Assembly (NCBI RefSeq): GCF_010500835.1
Contig: NZ_JAAAMJ010000019.1
Coordinates: forward strand, 16,005 to 80,004
Source of the DNA: Aurantimonas aggregata
Lineage (GTDB): Bacteria; Pseudomonadota; Alphaproteobacteria; Rhizobiales; Rhizobiaceae
Direction: 5' to 3'
DNA length: 64,000 nucleotides
The notes below the pieces were generated by a model. It did no database searches and was not told where the DNA came from. It was given only the letters and a program-made list of their open reading frames with translations. Made by a program: the position numbers and the translations under genes. Shown here one piece after another: positions 30,465 to 39,190 of this stretch (position 1 is the first letter of the stretch; each line of letters starts with the position of its first letter).

Positions 30465-31160
30465 TCAGACGGATGCGCCCGCGTCGACCGAACGGTACGG
30501 CGCGAATTGCTGCATGATGAGCCGGTAGGGCACCAGCGCCAGCACAGCGATGGCAAGCTTGACCGTCAGGTCGCCGAGCGCCCACGAAACCCAGCGCGGT
30601 GCCTCGGTGGCGAATACGCCGAACAACGGCGCCGCCTCCAGCGCGAAGCCGTCGTTCGGCCCGACAAAGGCGAAGACCGGCGCGAAGGCGATGGTGAAGA
30701 AGAGGAAGGTGTCGACCACCGATCCGCTCACCGACGAGGCCGCCGGCGCCCGCCACCAGCCGGCCTGCCGCAGCCGGTTGAACACCGCGATGTCGAGCAG
30801 CTGCGCGACGAGGAATGCGCCGCCGGAGGCGAGCGCGATGCGCAGCAGGCGATCGCCCGTGGTCGCGTATTCGAGCCAGCCGAGATCGTAGAGGATCGGC
30901 GGCACGACGACCGAGCAGAGGATCGCCGTCGCAAAGCCCGCCATCACCACGCGGCGCGCCACGGCTGCGCCGTAGCGACGGTTGGTCAGGTCGGTGACGA
31001 GGAAGGCGAAGCCGTAGGTGAAGGCGCCCCAGGTCAGAACGTCGGCGAGCTGGAGGCTGCCAATCTGGGCAAAGACCGGAAACTGCACGGCGACATTCGA
31101 CGCGAGGACGATCGCCGTCATCGCTGCCACGGGCAGGAGATAGGTGCGTAGGGATGTCAT
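30465..31160 (-). CDS. yhhQ: Queuosine precursor transporter (YhhQ/VUT family, DUF165)
   Basis: Imports 7-deazaguanine precursors (preQ0/preQ1) for queuosine tRNA modification. The 231-residue protein has about six transmembrane helices and the family residues SNVAVQFPV, LTWGAFTYGFAFLVTDLTNR and SGSVVDTFLFFTIAF. The ATG at 31160 lies inside an A-rich stretch (CTAAAAAAATG) that forms the 3' part of a likely preQ1-I riboswitch, which independently supports the substrate. Confidence 0.92.
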   Translation of the reverse strand: MTSLRTYLLPVAAMTAIVLASNVAVQFPVFAQIGSLQLADVLTWGAFTYGFAFLVTDLTNRRYGAAVARRVVMAGFATAILCSVVVPPILYDLGWLEYATTGDRLLRIALASGGAFLVAQLLDIAVFNRLRQAGWWRAPAASSVSGSVVDTFLFFTIAFAPVFAFVGPNDGFALEAAPLFGVFATEAPRWVSWALGDLTVKLAIAVLALVPYRLIMQQFAPYRSVDAGASV

Positions 31161-31190
31161 TTTTTTAGCCTGGGTGATGGAACCAGTGCC
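31158..31190 (-). ncRNA. Putative preQ1-I riboswitch overlapping the yhhQ start codon
   Basis: Read on the minus strand: stem P1 CTGG (31186-31183) pairs with CCAG (31173-31170), extendable by GC/GC around a bulged A. Between the arms, UUC-CAU-C-AC recalls the preQ1-I consensus GGUUCnnnC...ACCC, with a C after the P2 strand where preQ1 pairs. The A-rich tail TAAAAAA follows, and its next bases AUG can pair with CAU of the loop (P2 pseudoknot). P2 would then mask the start codon, and P1 part of the AGG ribosome-binding site. Known preQ1-I aptamers are about this small and are known ahead of yhhQ. Confidence 0.6.
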
Positions 31191-31234
31191 GAGCCCGAAG
31201 GCCCGGCGGATTTGGTCAGTCGGTCACGGCAGCC

Positions 31235-31528
31235 TTACGCGGCTTCGGTGGCGACCTTCTTGGCGATCTGGCGCTTGAGCAGACGGGCGCGCTGCGACAG
31301 CTCCGCCTCGTCGGCCTTGGCGAGGAACGCGTCGAGACCGCCGCGATGCTCGACCGAACGCAGCGCGTAGGCCGACACACGGAGCCGGAAGCGCTGGCCG
31401 AGCGCGTCGGAGATCAGCGAAACGTTGCACAGATTCGGCAGGAAGCGGCGACGCGTACGGTTGTTCGCGTGGCTCACATTGTTGCCGGACTGGACAGCTT
31501 TGCCGGTCAGTTCGCAGGCGCGTGACAT
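31235..31528 (-). CDS. rpmB: 50S ribosomal protein L28
   Basis: A 97-residue L28 (bL28): [40 protein letters not shown] and [20 protein letters not shown] match the alphaproteobacterial form. The ribosome-binding site is AAAGGTGATCTG before ATG 31528. It has its own promoter and a structured leader of about 90 bases. It is followed on the same strand by yhhQ and is divergent from the DUF3108 gene. Confidence 0.97.
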   Translation of the reverse strand: MSRACELTGKAVQSGNNVSHANNRTRRRFLPNLCNVSLISDALGQRFRLRVSAYALRSVEHRGGLDAFLAKADEAELSQRARLLKRQIAKKVATEAA

Positions 31529-31555
31529 CAGATCACCTTTCAGCTTAACCTAGAA

Positions 31556-31605
31556 CCCGACGGGGACGCGCCGCCGCTAATAACGGCGCGATCATCGCTG
31601 TCGGG
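31556..31605 (-). promoter_or_regulatory. Two-tier hairpin in the rpmB leader
   Basis: Outer arms CCCGAC (31556-31561) and GTCGGG (31600-31605) enclose an inner 7-bp stem CGCGCCG (31567-31573) / CGGCGCG (31584-31590). It lies between the rpmB promoter and the start codon, so it is transcribed. A regulatory RNA role is possible but unproven. Confidence 0.4.
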
Positions 31606-31627
31606 CATGATCGGAAATTCGACCGGC

Positions 31628-31656
31628 TCTATAAGCCCTGAGAACCGCAGCGTCAA
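31628..31656 (-). promoter_or_regulatory. Sigma-70 promoter for rpmB
   Basis: On the minus strand TTGACG (31656-31651), a 17-base spacer and TATAGA (31633-31628). The expected start gives a leader of about 90 bases before rpmB. Confidence 0.6.
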
Positions 31657-31746
31657 GCCACAACAACTTTGCGGGATCGGCGCGGCTGGCCACAAAAGCG
31701 CGCCGTTCCTGCGCTCAGACGGTCGCAACGGCGTGCCCCTGCTTTT

Positions 31747-32538
31747 ATGGATAGACCAATGATGCGCAAGCGATTCCTTTTCGGCATGCTCGGCCTCGTC
31801 CTTCTCGGCGCCTCGGGCGCCGCCGCCGAGACGGCCCGGATCACCACCAGCTACGGCATGGCGGTGATCGGCCTGCCGATCGGCAAGGCGTCCTTCGACA
31901 CCGTCATCGAAGGCGGCCGCTTCAGCGTTTCGGGGCAGCTCTCCTCCAGCGGGCTCGGCAGCCTCGTGACCGACACCGGCGGCACCAGCAAGGTGTCCGG
32001 GACCGTCACGCGCCGCGGCTTTGCCGCCGAACGCTATGCGCTGGACTATTCCAGCGACCGCAAGCGCTGGTCGAGCGACGTCGCCTTCGCCGGCGGCCGG
32101 GTGACGTCGAGCGCCGTCAGCCCGAAGCGCGACAAGCCGAAGCCGAGCTACGTTCCGGTGGCCAAGTCCCAGCTTACCTCCGTCGTCGATCCGCTCAGCG
32201 GCCTGATGATCCGCACCGGCGACGCCGCATCCGTCTGCAATCGCACGCTGCCGCTCTATGACGGCTGGTCACGGCTCGATCTCGTCCTCTCCTCCGGCGG
32301 CACCAACAATTATTCGATGACCGGGTTTTCCGGCGAGGCCGTGGTCTGCAACGCCCGGATCCGGCCGGTCAGCGGCTACGACAAGGACTCCAAGGGGCTC
32401 AAGTTCCTGAAGGACCAGACGATCCAGGTGTGGTTCGCGCCGATCGCCCAGCCGGATGTGTTCGTCCCGGTCTATGCCCGCATTCCGACGCAGGTCGGCC
32501 CGCTGACGCTGAGCGCCCTCTCCGTCGCGGTACGGTAA
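31747..32538 (+). CDS. DUF3108 domain-containing exported protein
   Basis: A 263-residue exported protein. A signal peptide (MMRKRFLFGMLGLVLLGASG then AAAET) is followed by a beta-rich DUF3108 domain: TSYGMAVIGLPIGKASFDTV, FSVSGQLSSSGLGSLV, and the later CNARIRPVSGYDKDSKGLKF with IQVWFAPIAQPDVFVPVYAR. The family is periplasmic and common in Rhizobiales beside rpmB; its function is unknown. Start could be ATG 31747, 31759 or 31762; no strong ribosome-binding site decides. Confidence 0.85.
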   Translation: MDRPMMRKRFLFGMLGLVLLGASGAAAETARITTSYGMAVIGLPIGKASFDTVIEGGRFSVSGQLSSSGLGSLVTDTGGTSKVSGTVTRRGFAAERYALDYSSDRKRWSSDVAFAGGRVTSSAVSPKRDKPKPSYVPVAKSQLTSVVDPLSGLMIRTGDAASVCNRTLPLYDGWSRLDLVLSSGGTNNYSMTGFSGEAVVCNARIRPVSGYDKDSKGLKFLKDQTIQVWFAPIAQPDVFVPVYARIPTQVGPLTLSALSVAVR

Positions 32539-32590
32539 CGAGAGCCGCTGACGCCGCGGGAAAGTCGCGGCGCTCGGGCTCGCCCCCGCA

Positions 32591-33520
32591 TTGACCGCAC
32601 CCGGGCCGCTCGCTAGACCCGCGCCATTGCCGGACGGGGACGCGGCCTTGGGGACATTGCTCGGATTTGCCGCGGTGCTGATGTGGTCGCTGCTGGCGCT
32701 CCTGACCGCGCGGAGCGGCAGCGTGCCGCCCTTCCTCCTCGCCGCCCTGACCTTCGCGATCGCCACGCTGATCGGCATCGCCGTGTTCTTCGCGCGCGGC
32801 GCGCCGTGGCGGGTGTTCCGCCAGCCAGCGGTCGTCTGGCTCGTCGGCGTCGCCGGCCTGTTCGGCTACCATGCGCTGTATTTCGCCGCGCTCCGCAACG
32901 CGCCGGCCGCCCAGGCGAGCCTTATCGCCTATCTCTGGCCGCTGCTGATCGTCCTCGGCTCCGCCATGCTGCCCGGCGAGCGGCTGCGCTGGTTCCATGC
33001 GCTCGGCGCCCTGCTCGGCCTCGCCGGCGCCGGCATCATCGTCACCGGCGGCGAGGGCTTGTCGCTCTCGGCGGAAAACGGCCTCGGCTACGCCCTCGCC
33101 GGCCTTTGCGCCCTGACCTGGTCGGGCTATTCGCTGCTGTCGCGCCGCTTCGGCGACGTGCCGACCGACGTCGTCACCGGTTTCTGCGCCGCCACCGCGC
33201 TATTCTCGCTCGCCGCGCATCTCGCCTTCGAGACCACCGTGCTGCCGGCCACCAACGGCGAATGGCTCGCCGTCCTGCTGCTCGGCCTGATGCCGGTCGG
33301 CGCGGCGTTCTACGTCTGGGATTACGCGGTCAAGCGCGGCGACATCCAGGTCATCGGCGCCGCCAGCTATGCCGCGCCGCTGCTGTCGACGCTGATCCTC
33401 GTTGCGGCGGGCGAAGCCGCGATGAGCCTCGGCGTCGTCGCCGCGGCGATCCTCATCACCGGCGGCGCGGGTCTCGCCGCGCTGCCGCTGTTCGCGCGCC
33501 TCGCCCGACGCGACGCCTGA
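32591..33520 (+). CDS. DMT/EamA family transporter (YddG-like exporter)
   Basis: A 309-residue protein with ten predicted transmembrane helices and two EamA repeats (AALGTLLGFAAVLMWSLLAL; GLGYALAGLCALTWSGYSLL). The ALRNAPAAQASLIAYLWPLL stretch at the end of repeat one resembles YddG-type aromatic amino-acid exporters, but the cargo cannot be told. The first 20 residues are Pro/Ala-rich and the start is not certain. It converges with the DUF985 cupin gene. Confidence 0.88.
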   Translation: MTAPGPLARPAPLPDGDAALGTLLGFAAVLMWSLLALLTARSGSVPPFLLAALTFAIATLIGIAVFFARGAPWRVFRQPAVVWLVGVAGLFGYHALYFAALRNAPAAQASLIAYLWPLLIVLGSAMLPGERLRWFHALGALLGLAGAGIIVTGGEGLSLSAENGLGYALAGLCALTWSGYSLLSRRFGDVPTDVVTGFCAATALFSLAAHLAFETTVLPATNGEWLAVLLLGLMPVGAAFYVWDYAVKRGDIQVIGAASYAAPLLSTLILVAAGEAAMSLGVVAAAILITGGAGLAALPLFARLARRDA

Positions 33521-33528
33521 TCTCCGGC

Positions 33529-33981
33529 CTACTTCCGACCCGCCTCGCGCGGCGTCGGCCGCCAGTCCGGCGGCGCCATCTCGAAGGCCGCGAAATCGAA
33601 GCCCGGCGCCACCGTGCAGCCGACCAGCGTGTATTCGCCGAGGCTCGTCGCGGTCTGCCACCAGCCCGCCGGCACGACGAATTGCGGCGCCTCGTGCTCG
33701 CCGATATCCGGACCCAGCCGATGCGCCGAAGCGTCGTGGCCGTTCTCCGACACGGTGATCACCATCGGCGCGCCGGCATACCAGTGCCAGACCTCGGCGG
33801 CGTCCCGCACCCGATGCCATTCGGACGTCTCCCCCGCCTCGAGGAGATAATAGATCGCCGTCGAGCGGGCCCGGCCTGCCGCGTCGACCGCTTCGTCCCG
33901 AAACGTCTCGCGGTACCAGCCGCCTTCGGGATGCGGCTTCAGGCCGAGCGTGCGGACGAGGCGAAGTGCGGAGGAGCTCAT
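33529..33981 (-). CDS. Cupin DUF985 family protein
   Basis: A 150-residue single-domain cupin: LRLVRTLGLKPHPEGGWYRE, STAIYYLLEAGETSEWHRVR, EVWHWYAGAP and FVVPAGWWQTA are the DUF985 signature and include His residues for a metal site. The reaction is unknown. The start ATG at 33981 overlaps the gloB stop by one base (TGATG), so it is translationally coupled to gloB. Confidence 0.9.
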   Translation of the reverse strand: MSSSALRLVRTLGLKPHPEGGWYRETFRDEAVDAAGRARSTAIYYLLEAGETSEWHRVRDAAEVWHWYAGAPMVITVSENGHDASAHRLGPDIGEHEAPQFVVPAGWWQTATSLGEYTLVGCTVAPGFDFAAFEMAPPDWRPTPREAGRK

Positions 33982-34751
33982 CAGTACTGGTCCCTCTTCT
34001 TGCGGATCGCGGCGAAGACGGCGGCCGGCTCGGCGCCCGCCATCCCCATGTCGTTCGCCAGCTCCGGGTCGTCGGCGCGCAGGAACGGATTGGTCGCCTT
34101 CTCCTGCCCGAGCCTGACCGGCAGCGTCGGCTTGCCGGCGATCCGCAGCGTCTCGACCTCCCTCACCCGTTCGCGCAGCTGGGTATTGTCCGGATCGACG
34201 GCGATCGCGCACTTGGCATTGGTCGCGGTATATTCGTGCCCGCAATAGAGCATCGTGTCGTCGGGCAGCGCCCGCAGCCGCTTGAGCGATTCCCACATCA
34301 TCGCCGCGTCGCCCTCGAACAGCCGGCCACAGCCGAGCGAGAACAGCGCGTCGGCCGCAAACAGGGCCTTGGCCTCCGGCAAATAATAGGAAATCTCGCC
34401 CAACGTGTGCCCCGGCGTGTCGATCGCCTCGATGGCGATGCCGCCGAGCTCGATCCTGTCGCCACCGGTCACTGTCCGGTCGATCCCCGGGATCCGGTCG
34501 CGCTCCTTCTCCGGCCCGACGATCTCGACGCCGAAACGCTGCTTCAGCGCCTCGTTGGCGGCCACGTGGTCGCCGTGATGGTGGGTGGTCAGGATATGGG
34601 TCAGCGTCCAGCCGGTGTTGGCGAGCGCGGCGAGGATCGGCGCCTCTTCCGGCGCATCGATGGAGATGGTGGCGCCGGTGTCCTTGTTGTGGACGAGGAC
34701 ACCGAAATTGTCGGTTCGGCACGGAAACTGCCTGATCTCGATCGAAGCCAT
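33981..34751 (-). CDS. gloB: Hydroxyacylglutathione hydrolase (glyoxalase II)
   Basis: Hydrolyses S-D-lactoylglutathione, the second step of methylglyoxal detoxification. The 256-residue metallo-beta-lactamase-fold protein has the metal motif TTHHHGDH (55-62), DTPGHTLGEISYY, FAADALFSLGCGRLFEG and the C-terminal glutathione-binding CGHEYTATNAKCA with KATNPFLR. It is divergent from a methyltransferase gene, a conserved pairing in Rhizobiales. Confidence 0.95.
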   Translation of the reverse strand: MASIEIRQFPCRTDNFGVLVHNKDTGATISIDAPEEAPILAALANTGWTLTHILTTHHHGDHVAANEALKQRFGVEIVGPEKERDRIPGIDRTVTGGDRIELGGIAIEAIDTPGHTLGEISYYLPEAKALFAADALFSLGCGRLFEGDAAMMWESLKRLRALPDDTMLYCGHEYTATNAKCAIAVDPDNTQLRERVREVETLRIAGKPTLPVRLGQEKATNPFLRADDPELANDMGMAGAEPAAVFAAIRKKRDQY

Positions 34752-34879
34752 AGGTTACTCGCTGTTGGGATCCTGTTGGGGTCGAGTTAGGGCGCCGAGC
34801 GTTCCTGTCAGCATCGGGGCGCGATACGCTGCTGGAGTTTCGGGCCAGCTTGCTGCTGTTCTATGCGGGCCGGTCTATA

Positions 34880-35689
34880 GTGGCCGGCCGAACCGCGACT
34901 GCCCGAGGGACCCTGCAGCTGACCACCAACGCCGACATCAACGACCTGATCGCGTTCTACGCCTCGCCGCTCGGCCAGGCCGCCGCGCGCGCCGTGTCGC
35001 TCGCGTTGACGCCGGTCTGGCGCCACATTCCGGACGAGCGGCTGGTCGGGCTCGGCTACGCGGTGCCCTATATCGATCGCTTCGCGTCCGACGCCGAGCG
35101 GGCGCTGGCCTTCATGCCGGCCGCCCAGGGCGCGCAGAACTGGCCGCCCTTCGCCGCGTCCCGCACCGTGCTGGTCGGCTCGGAAGATCTGCCGCTCGGC
35201 GATTCGTCCGTAGACCGCATCCTGATGGTGCATTCGCTGGAATTCGCCGAGAGCCCCGAACTCATGATGGCCGAGGCCTGGCGGGTGCTGGCGCCGGGCG
35301 GGCGCATCGTCATCCTCGTGCCGCACCGCAGGGGCGTCTGGGCGCGCTTCGAGCACACGCCGTGGGGGTCGGGCCGGCCGTGGTCGCGGGGCCAGCTGAC
35401 GCGGCTCCTGCGCGACGCCATGTTCACGCCGAGCTCCTGGTCGGAGGCGCTCTTGTTTCCGCCCTTCCGCAAGCGCCCGCTGCTTGGCCTCTCCGCGCCG
35501 CTGGAGCGTCTCGGCCGCGATTTCTGGCCGGTCTTCGCCGGCGTCGTCATCATCGAGGCGACCAAGCAGCTCTATCGCGGCCTGCCGGTCGCCTCGACCG
35601 CCCGCGAACGCCGCCGGGCGATCAAGCCGGTACTGGTCCCGGCCGGCGCCGGCGCGGGCGCCCGGACATGCCGGAGTGATGGCCTCTGA
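34880..35689 (+). CDS. SAM-dependent methyltransferase (gloB-linked type)
   Basis: A class I methyltransferase-like protein of about 255-270 residues: INDLIAFYASPLGQAAARAV at the N-terminus, LVGLGYAVPYIDRF as motif I region, RILMVHSLEFAESPELMMAE and VLAPGGRIVILVPHRRGVWA as motifs II-III. The glycine-rich loop is LGYAVPYI rather than GxGxG. No ATG exists in frame near the start. GTG 34880 is given here; CTG 34919, preceded by GAGGGA with eight bases spacing, fits homologue length better, and TTG 34850 gives the longest form. A TATAGT at 34876-34881 may be a -10 box. Confidence 0.8.
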   Translation: MAGRTATARGTLQLTTNADINDLIAFYASPLGQAAARAVSLALTPVWRHIPDERLVGLGYAVPYIDRFASDAERALAFMPAAQGAQNWPPFAASRTVLVGSEDLPLGDSSVDRILMVHSLEFAESPELMMAEAWRVLAPGGRIVILVPHRRGVWARFEHTPWGSGRPWSRGQLTRLLRDAMFTPSSWSEALLFPPFRKRPLLGLSAPLERLGRDFWPVFAGVVIIEATKQLYRGLPVASTARERRRAIKPVLVPAGAGAGARTCRSDGL

Positions 35690-35812
35690 GGGGAGCGCGG
35701 CCGCCGTCCGTCCCGAGCTTTGAACCTATCGTCCGCGATCCGGCTTGCCTGCCGCCCGGACGCCATTAGTGTGGGGCGCGTGTCGCATGCGCTGGCCCAT
35801 GCTGGAGTTGCC

Positions 35813-37006
35813 GTGTCGTTTCGCCCGTTTGCCGTCGCCCTGGCGGTGCTGCTGCTGACTGCCCCTGCCGCGTCCGACGTGAAGAGCCGGATCGCGGCTC
35901 TCGCGCCATCGGGGCTGGTGCTCGTGCTGGACGAGGACGGCAACGAGCTGATCGCGCAGAATGCCGACGAACCCTTCGTTCCGGCTTCCGTGGCCAAGAT
36001 CGTCACGGCGTGGCTCGCCATGGAGGTCCTCGGCGGCGACTATCGCTTCGAGACGAGCTTCTACCTCGACGACGACCGGGTGCTTTATGTCCGCGGTGGC
36101 GGCGACCCGTTCCTGGTCTCCGAGGAACTGGCGCTGCTCGCGCCGCAGCTCCTCGCCGAAACCGGCACGGAGCCCTTCCGCGGCATCGTCCTCGACGCGA
36201 GCTACTATCCCGCCGCGCTTCGCATTCCGGGCATCGAGGTCACCGACGAGGCCTATGACGCGCTGAACGCGGCGCTGGCGGCGAACTTCAACACGATTGC
36301 CGCTGTCCGCGACGGGGACACCGTCCGTTCCGCCGAAGAGCAGACCCCGATCACGCCGCTGGCGATCAGCGAATTCCGTGCGCGCGGTCCCAACGGCAGG
36401 GGCCGCATCAGCCTGACCCAGGAAGACCCGAGCGTCGGCGTGCGCTATGCCGGCGAACTCATCGCCGCCTTCATCGAGCGGGCCGGCGGCAGCGTCGACG
36501 GCGAAATAACGACAGGCGCCGTTCCGGCCGGGCTGGAGCCGGTCCATGTCCACCGCCAGTCGCGCGACCTCACCGAAATCCTGCGGCTGATGCTCATCGG
36601 CTCGAACAACTACATGGCCAACCAGGTCTTCCTGGAAGTCGGCGCCAGCCGCCTCGGCCCGCCGGTCAGCCTCGACAAGTCGCTCAAGGTCGCGCGCGAG
36701 ATGCTGGCGGATCTCGGCATCGCCGATGAAATTCAGCTGGTGGAAGGCTCGGGCATCAGCCGCGACAACCGCTTCACCGCCCATGGTCTCGCCGCAGTCC
36801 TCGACCGCTTCGCGCCCCACGCCGAACTGCTGACTGAGAGCCGGCGCGGTTCGCGCTACAAGACCGGCACCTTCTCCGGCGTCAGGACGCTGACGGGCTA
36901 CGCCAGGACCACCGACCACGGCGACGCGCGCTTCGTGATCTCGCTGAAAGAGGGCGGCGGCCAGCTCCGCTTCGAGCTGCTGGAAATGCTCGAGCGCGGG
37001 CTGTAG
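35813..37006 (+). CDS. dacB: D-alanyl-D-alanine carboxypeptidase/endopeptidase, PBP4 (DacB) family
   Basis: Periplasmic class C penicillin-binding protein that trims or cleaves peptidoglycan cross-links. The 397-residue protein has a signal peptide (FRPFAVALAVLLLTAPAASD) and all three active-site motifs: SVAK (59-62), SNN (264-266) and KTG (350-352). It lacks the large insert of E. coli PBP4, so it is a short form. GTG 35813 with GGAG upstream is preferred to the longer frame from 35720. The product acts with the L,D-transpeptidase at 17-18 kb in wall turnover only by inference. Confidence 0.9.
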   Translation: MSFRPFAVALAVLLLTAPAASDVKSRIAALAPSGLVLVLDEDGNELIAQNADEPFVPASVAKIVTAWLAMEVLGGDYRFETSFYLDDDRVLYVRGGGDPFLVSEELALLAPQLLAETGTEPFRGIVLDASYYPAALRIPGIEVTDEAYDALNAALAANFNTIAAVRDGDTVRSAEEQTPITPLAISEFRARGPNGRGRISLTQEDPSVGVRYAGELIAAFIERAGGSVDGEITTGAVPAGLEPVHVHRQSRDLTEILRLMLIGSNNYMANQVFLEVGASRLGPPVSLDKSLKVAREMLADLGIADEIQLVEGSGISRDNRFTAHGLAAVLDRFAPHAELLTESRRGSRYKTGTFSGVRTLTGYARTTDHGDARFVISLKEGGGQLRFELLEMLERGL

Positions 37007-37015
37007 CGATCGAGG

Positions 37016-37052
37016 CGGAAGGGCCGCGCTTAATCGCGATCAGCGCCTTCCG
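37016..37052. terminator. Inverted repeat between convergent dacB and metW
   Basis: CGGAAGG (37016-37022) and CCTTCCG (37046-37052) can pair, with further GC pairs inside. It begins nine bases past the dacB stop, in the 108-base convergent gap that holds no gene. Confidence 0.4.
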
Positions 37053-37114
37053 GCAGTAGGACGAGAACAGATGCGCATAGAGTGCATGATCGTCTTCCCA
37101 GCCGGATCAAGCCC

Positions 37115-37765
37115 TTACCGCCGCAGCACGAACACAGCCTGCTGGCCGAACAGGTTCCAGAACGCCCAGGGCATCTGCATCCCCATCTTCTGGCCCGTGG
37201 CATTGATGGCCACGGCGTTCTCCACTGTCGCCCCCAGTTCCTCGGCAAGCCCGACGAAATCGCGGATGGTGCAGAAATGGATGTTCGGCGTCTCGTACCA
37301 GGCATGCTGGAGGTTCGCCGTCACCGGCATCCGGCCGCGCGCCAGCAATGAAAGTCGGATCGACCAGTGGCCGAAATTCGGGAACGACACGATCGCCCGC
37401 TCGCCGATTCGCAGCAGTTCCGCCAGCACCGTCTTCGGGTTGCGCGTCGCCTGGATGGTCTGGGAGAGGATGACGTAGTCGAAGGCGTCGTCCGGATAGT
37501 GGACCAGGTCGCGGTCGGCGTCGCCCTGGATCACCGACAGGCCGCGCGCCACGCATTCGTTGACGCCTTCCTGGCTGAGTTCGATGCCGCGGCCGTCGAC
37601 GCCCCGCCGCTGCTCCAGCAGCGACAGCAGCAGCCCGTCGCCACAGCCGACGTCGAGCACGCGGGCACCGCGCGGGACGAGATCGGCGATCAGCTCGAGA
37701 TCGACACGCGCCGTGGCCGTTGCCCCGGCCCTTGCTGCCTCGGCGTTCAGTTCCGCGACTGCCAT
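37115..37765 (-). CDS. metW: Methionine biosynthesis protein MetW
   Basis: A 216-residue methyltransferase-fold protein that partners MetX in homoserine acetylation. It has VLDVGCGDGLLLSLLEQRRG, GRGIELSQEGVNECVARGLS and VILSQTIQATRNP, all hallmark MetW segments. The start lies two bases after the metX stop, so the genes are coupled, as usual in proteobacteria that use O-acetylhomoserine. Confidence 0.95.
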   Translation of the reverse strand: MAVAELNAEAARAGATATARVDLELIADLVPRGARVLDVGCGDGLLLSLLEQRRGVDGRGIELSQEGVNECVARGLSVIQGDADRDLVHYPDDAFDYVILSQTIQATRNPKTVLAELLRIGERAIVSFPNFGHWSIRLSLLARGRMPVTANLQHAWYETPNIHFCTIRDFVGLAEELGATVENAVAINATGQKMGMQMPWAFWNLFGQQAVFVLRR

Positions 37766-37767
37766 CG

Positions 37768-38958
37768 TCAGAGCCCCCGTGCCCGCGCCGCGGACGAGAC
37801 GAACCCGTCGATCGCGGCGAAGAAATGCGGCTCTTCCAGGAGAAACGCGTCGTGGCCGCGATCGGTCTCGATCTCGACGAACGATACCGAGGCCGCCGCG
37901 GCGTTCAGCGCGTGGACCACGGCGCGATTCTCCTCGGTCGGAAACAGCCAGTCGGAGGAGAAGGAGACGAGGCAGAACCGCGTCTTGGCACCGAGGAACG
38001 CGTTGGCGAGCCTTCCGCCGAAATCGCCGGCGATGTCGAAATAATCCATCGCCCGGGTCATGTAGAGATAGGAATTGGCGTCGAAGCGGTCGACGAAGGT
38101 CATGCCCTGGTGCCGCAGATAGCTCTCGATCTGGAAGTCGGCATCGAAGCCGAAGCCGAGCGTCTCGCGGTCCTGCAGATTGCGACCGAACTTCCGGTGC
38201 AACGCCATTTCCGACAGATAGGTGACATGCGCCGCCATCCGCGCCACCGCGAGCCCCTTGCGCGGCCGTTTGCCGACGGCAAAATAGCGCCCGCCATGCC
38301 AGTCGGGATCGGCCATCACCGCCTGCCGGCCGACCTCGTGGAAGGCGATGTTCTGCGAAGAATGCCGCGCCCCGGTGGCGATCGGCAGGGCCGCGAACAC
38401 CTTGTCCGGGTAGCTCACCGTCCACTGCAGCACCTGCATGCCGCCCATCGACCCGCCGATGACCGCGAACAGCGTGTCGATGCCGAGCCGCTCGACCAGC
38501 ATCGCCTGCGCCCGCACCATGTCGCGGATGGTGATCACCGGCAGGTCGAGCCCGTAGGGCTCGCCCGTCGCCGGGTCGATCGAGGCCGGTCCGGTCGAGC
38601 CCATGCAGCCGCCGATGACGTTCGAGCAGATGACGAAGAACCGGTCGGTGTCGATCGGCTTGCCGGGACCGATGATCGACGACCACCAGCCGGGCTTGCC
38701 GGTCACCGGCGACTGACTGGCGGCGTAATGATCGCCGGTCAGCGCGTGGCAGACCAGCACCGCGTTGGACTTGGCCTCGTTCAGCGTGCCGTAGGTGTTG
38801 TAGGCGATCTGGAAGGGCGACAGCGCGCGGCCGGCGTCGAGCAGCAGCGGCTCGTCCGCGCCGAAATGCGCCACCGGGCTCGACGGGTCGTACACCTCGC
38901 GGTTGCCGGCGGCGTTTTCCAGGTCCTGGCGGGCGGTATCGGCGATCGTCGTCGGCAT
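37768..38958 (-). CDS. metX: Homoserine O-acetyltransferase
   Basis: Acetylates homoserine with acetyl-CoA, the committed step to methionine. The 396-residue alpha/beta hydrolase has [37 protein letters not shown] and the nucleophile elbow [11 protein letters not shown], with catalytic Asp/His near the C-terminus ([17 protein letters not shown]). It leads the metX-metW operon. A 24-base palindrome lies 54 bases upstream; no SAM-II motif was found. Confidence 0.96.
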   Translation of the reverse strand: MPTTIADTARQDLENAAGNREVYDPSSPVAHFGADEPLLLDAGRALSPFQIAYNTYGTLNEAKSNAVLVCHALTGDHYAASQSPVTGKPGWWSSIIGPGKPIDTDRFFVICSNVIGGCMGSTGPASIDPATGEPYGLDLPVITIRDMVRAQAMLVERLGIDTLFAVIGGSMGGMQVLQWTVSYPDKVFAALPIATGARHSSQNIAFHEVGRQAVMADPDWHGGRYFAVGKRPRKGLAVARMAAHVTYLSEMALHRKFGRNLQDRETLGFGFDADFQIESYLRHQGMTFVDRFDANSYLYMTRAMDYFDIAGDFGGRLANAFLGAKTRFCLVSFSSDWLFPTEENRAVVHALNAAAASVSFVEIETDRGHDAFLLEEPHFFAAIDGFVSSAARARGL

Positions 38959-39011
38959 GGTGATCGGTGGCCTTCCGTGCGGCTTTGCCCGGACCGGCCT
39001 CCCCTTCGCTC

Positions 39012-39035
39012 CGTATCAATGAGGCCTCAGATACG
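39012..39035. promoter_or_regulatory. 24-base palindrome between divergent metX and hisC
   Basis: CGTATC (39012-39017), AA, the perfect palindrome TGAGGCCTCA (39020-39029), then GATACG (39030-39035). It could be a DNA operator or a metX leader hairpin with a GGCC tetraloop. The rest of the 232-base gap shows nothing else. Confidence 0.4.
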
Positions 39036-39190
39036 CATTTGCGGCAGCCCCGGCAATGATGTCGCGCCCCGACGGGCATATCGGCCGGGCCGGCGACCCT
39101 CGACATCGGCCCGGCCGGCGGTTATTCCGCGCGTGTCCGGCCTGCCCTGAAGGCAGCTTCCGGGCCATCCGCAAGCGAAAGATCAGGACG

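Noticed and set aside
38959..39190. SAM-II (metA-type) riboswitch upstream of metX
   Set aside because: The GCTAAA pseudoknot strand and GUGAUUUG-like loop are absent on the minus strand.
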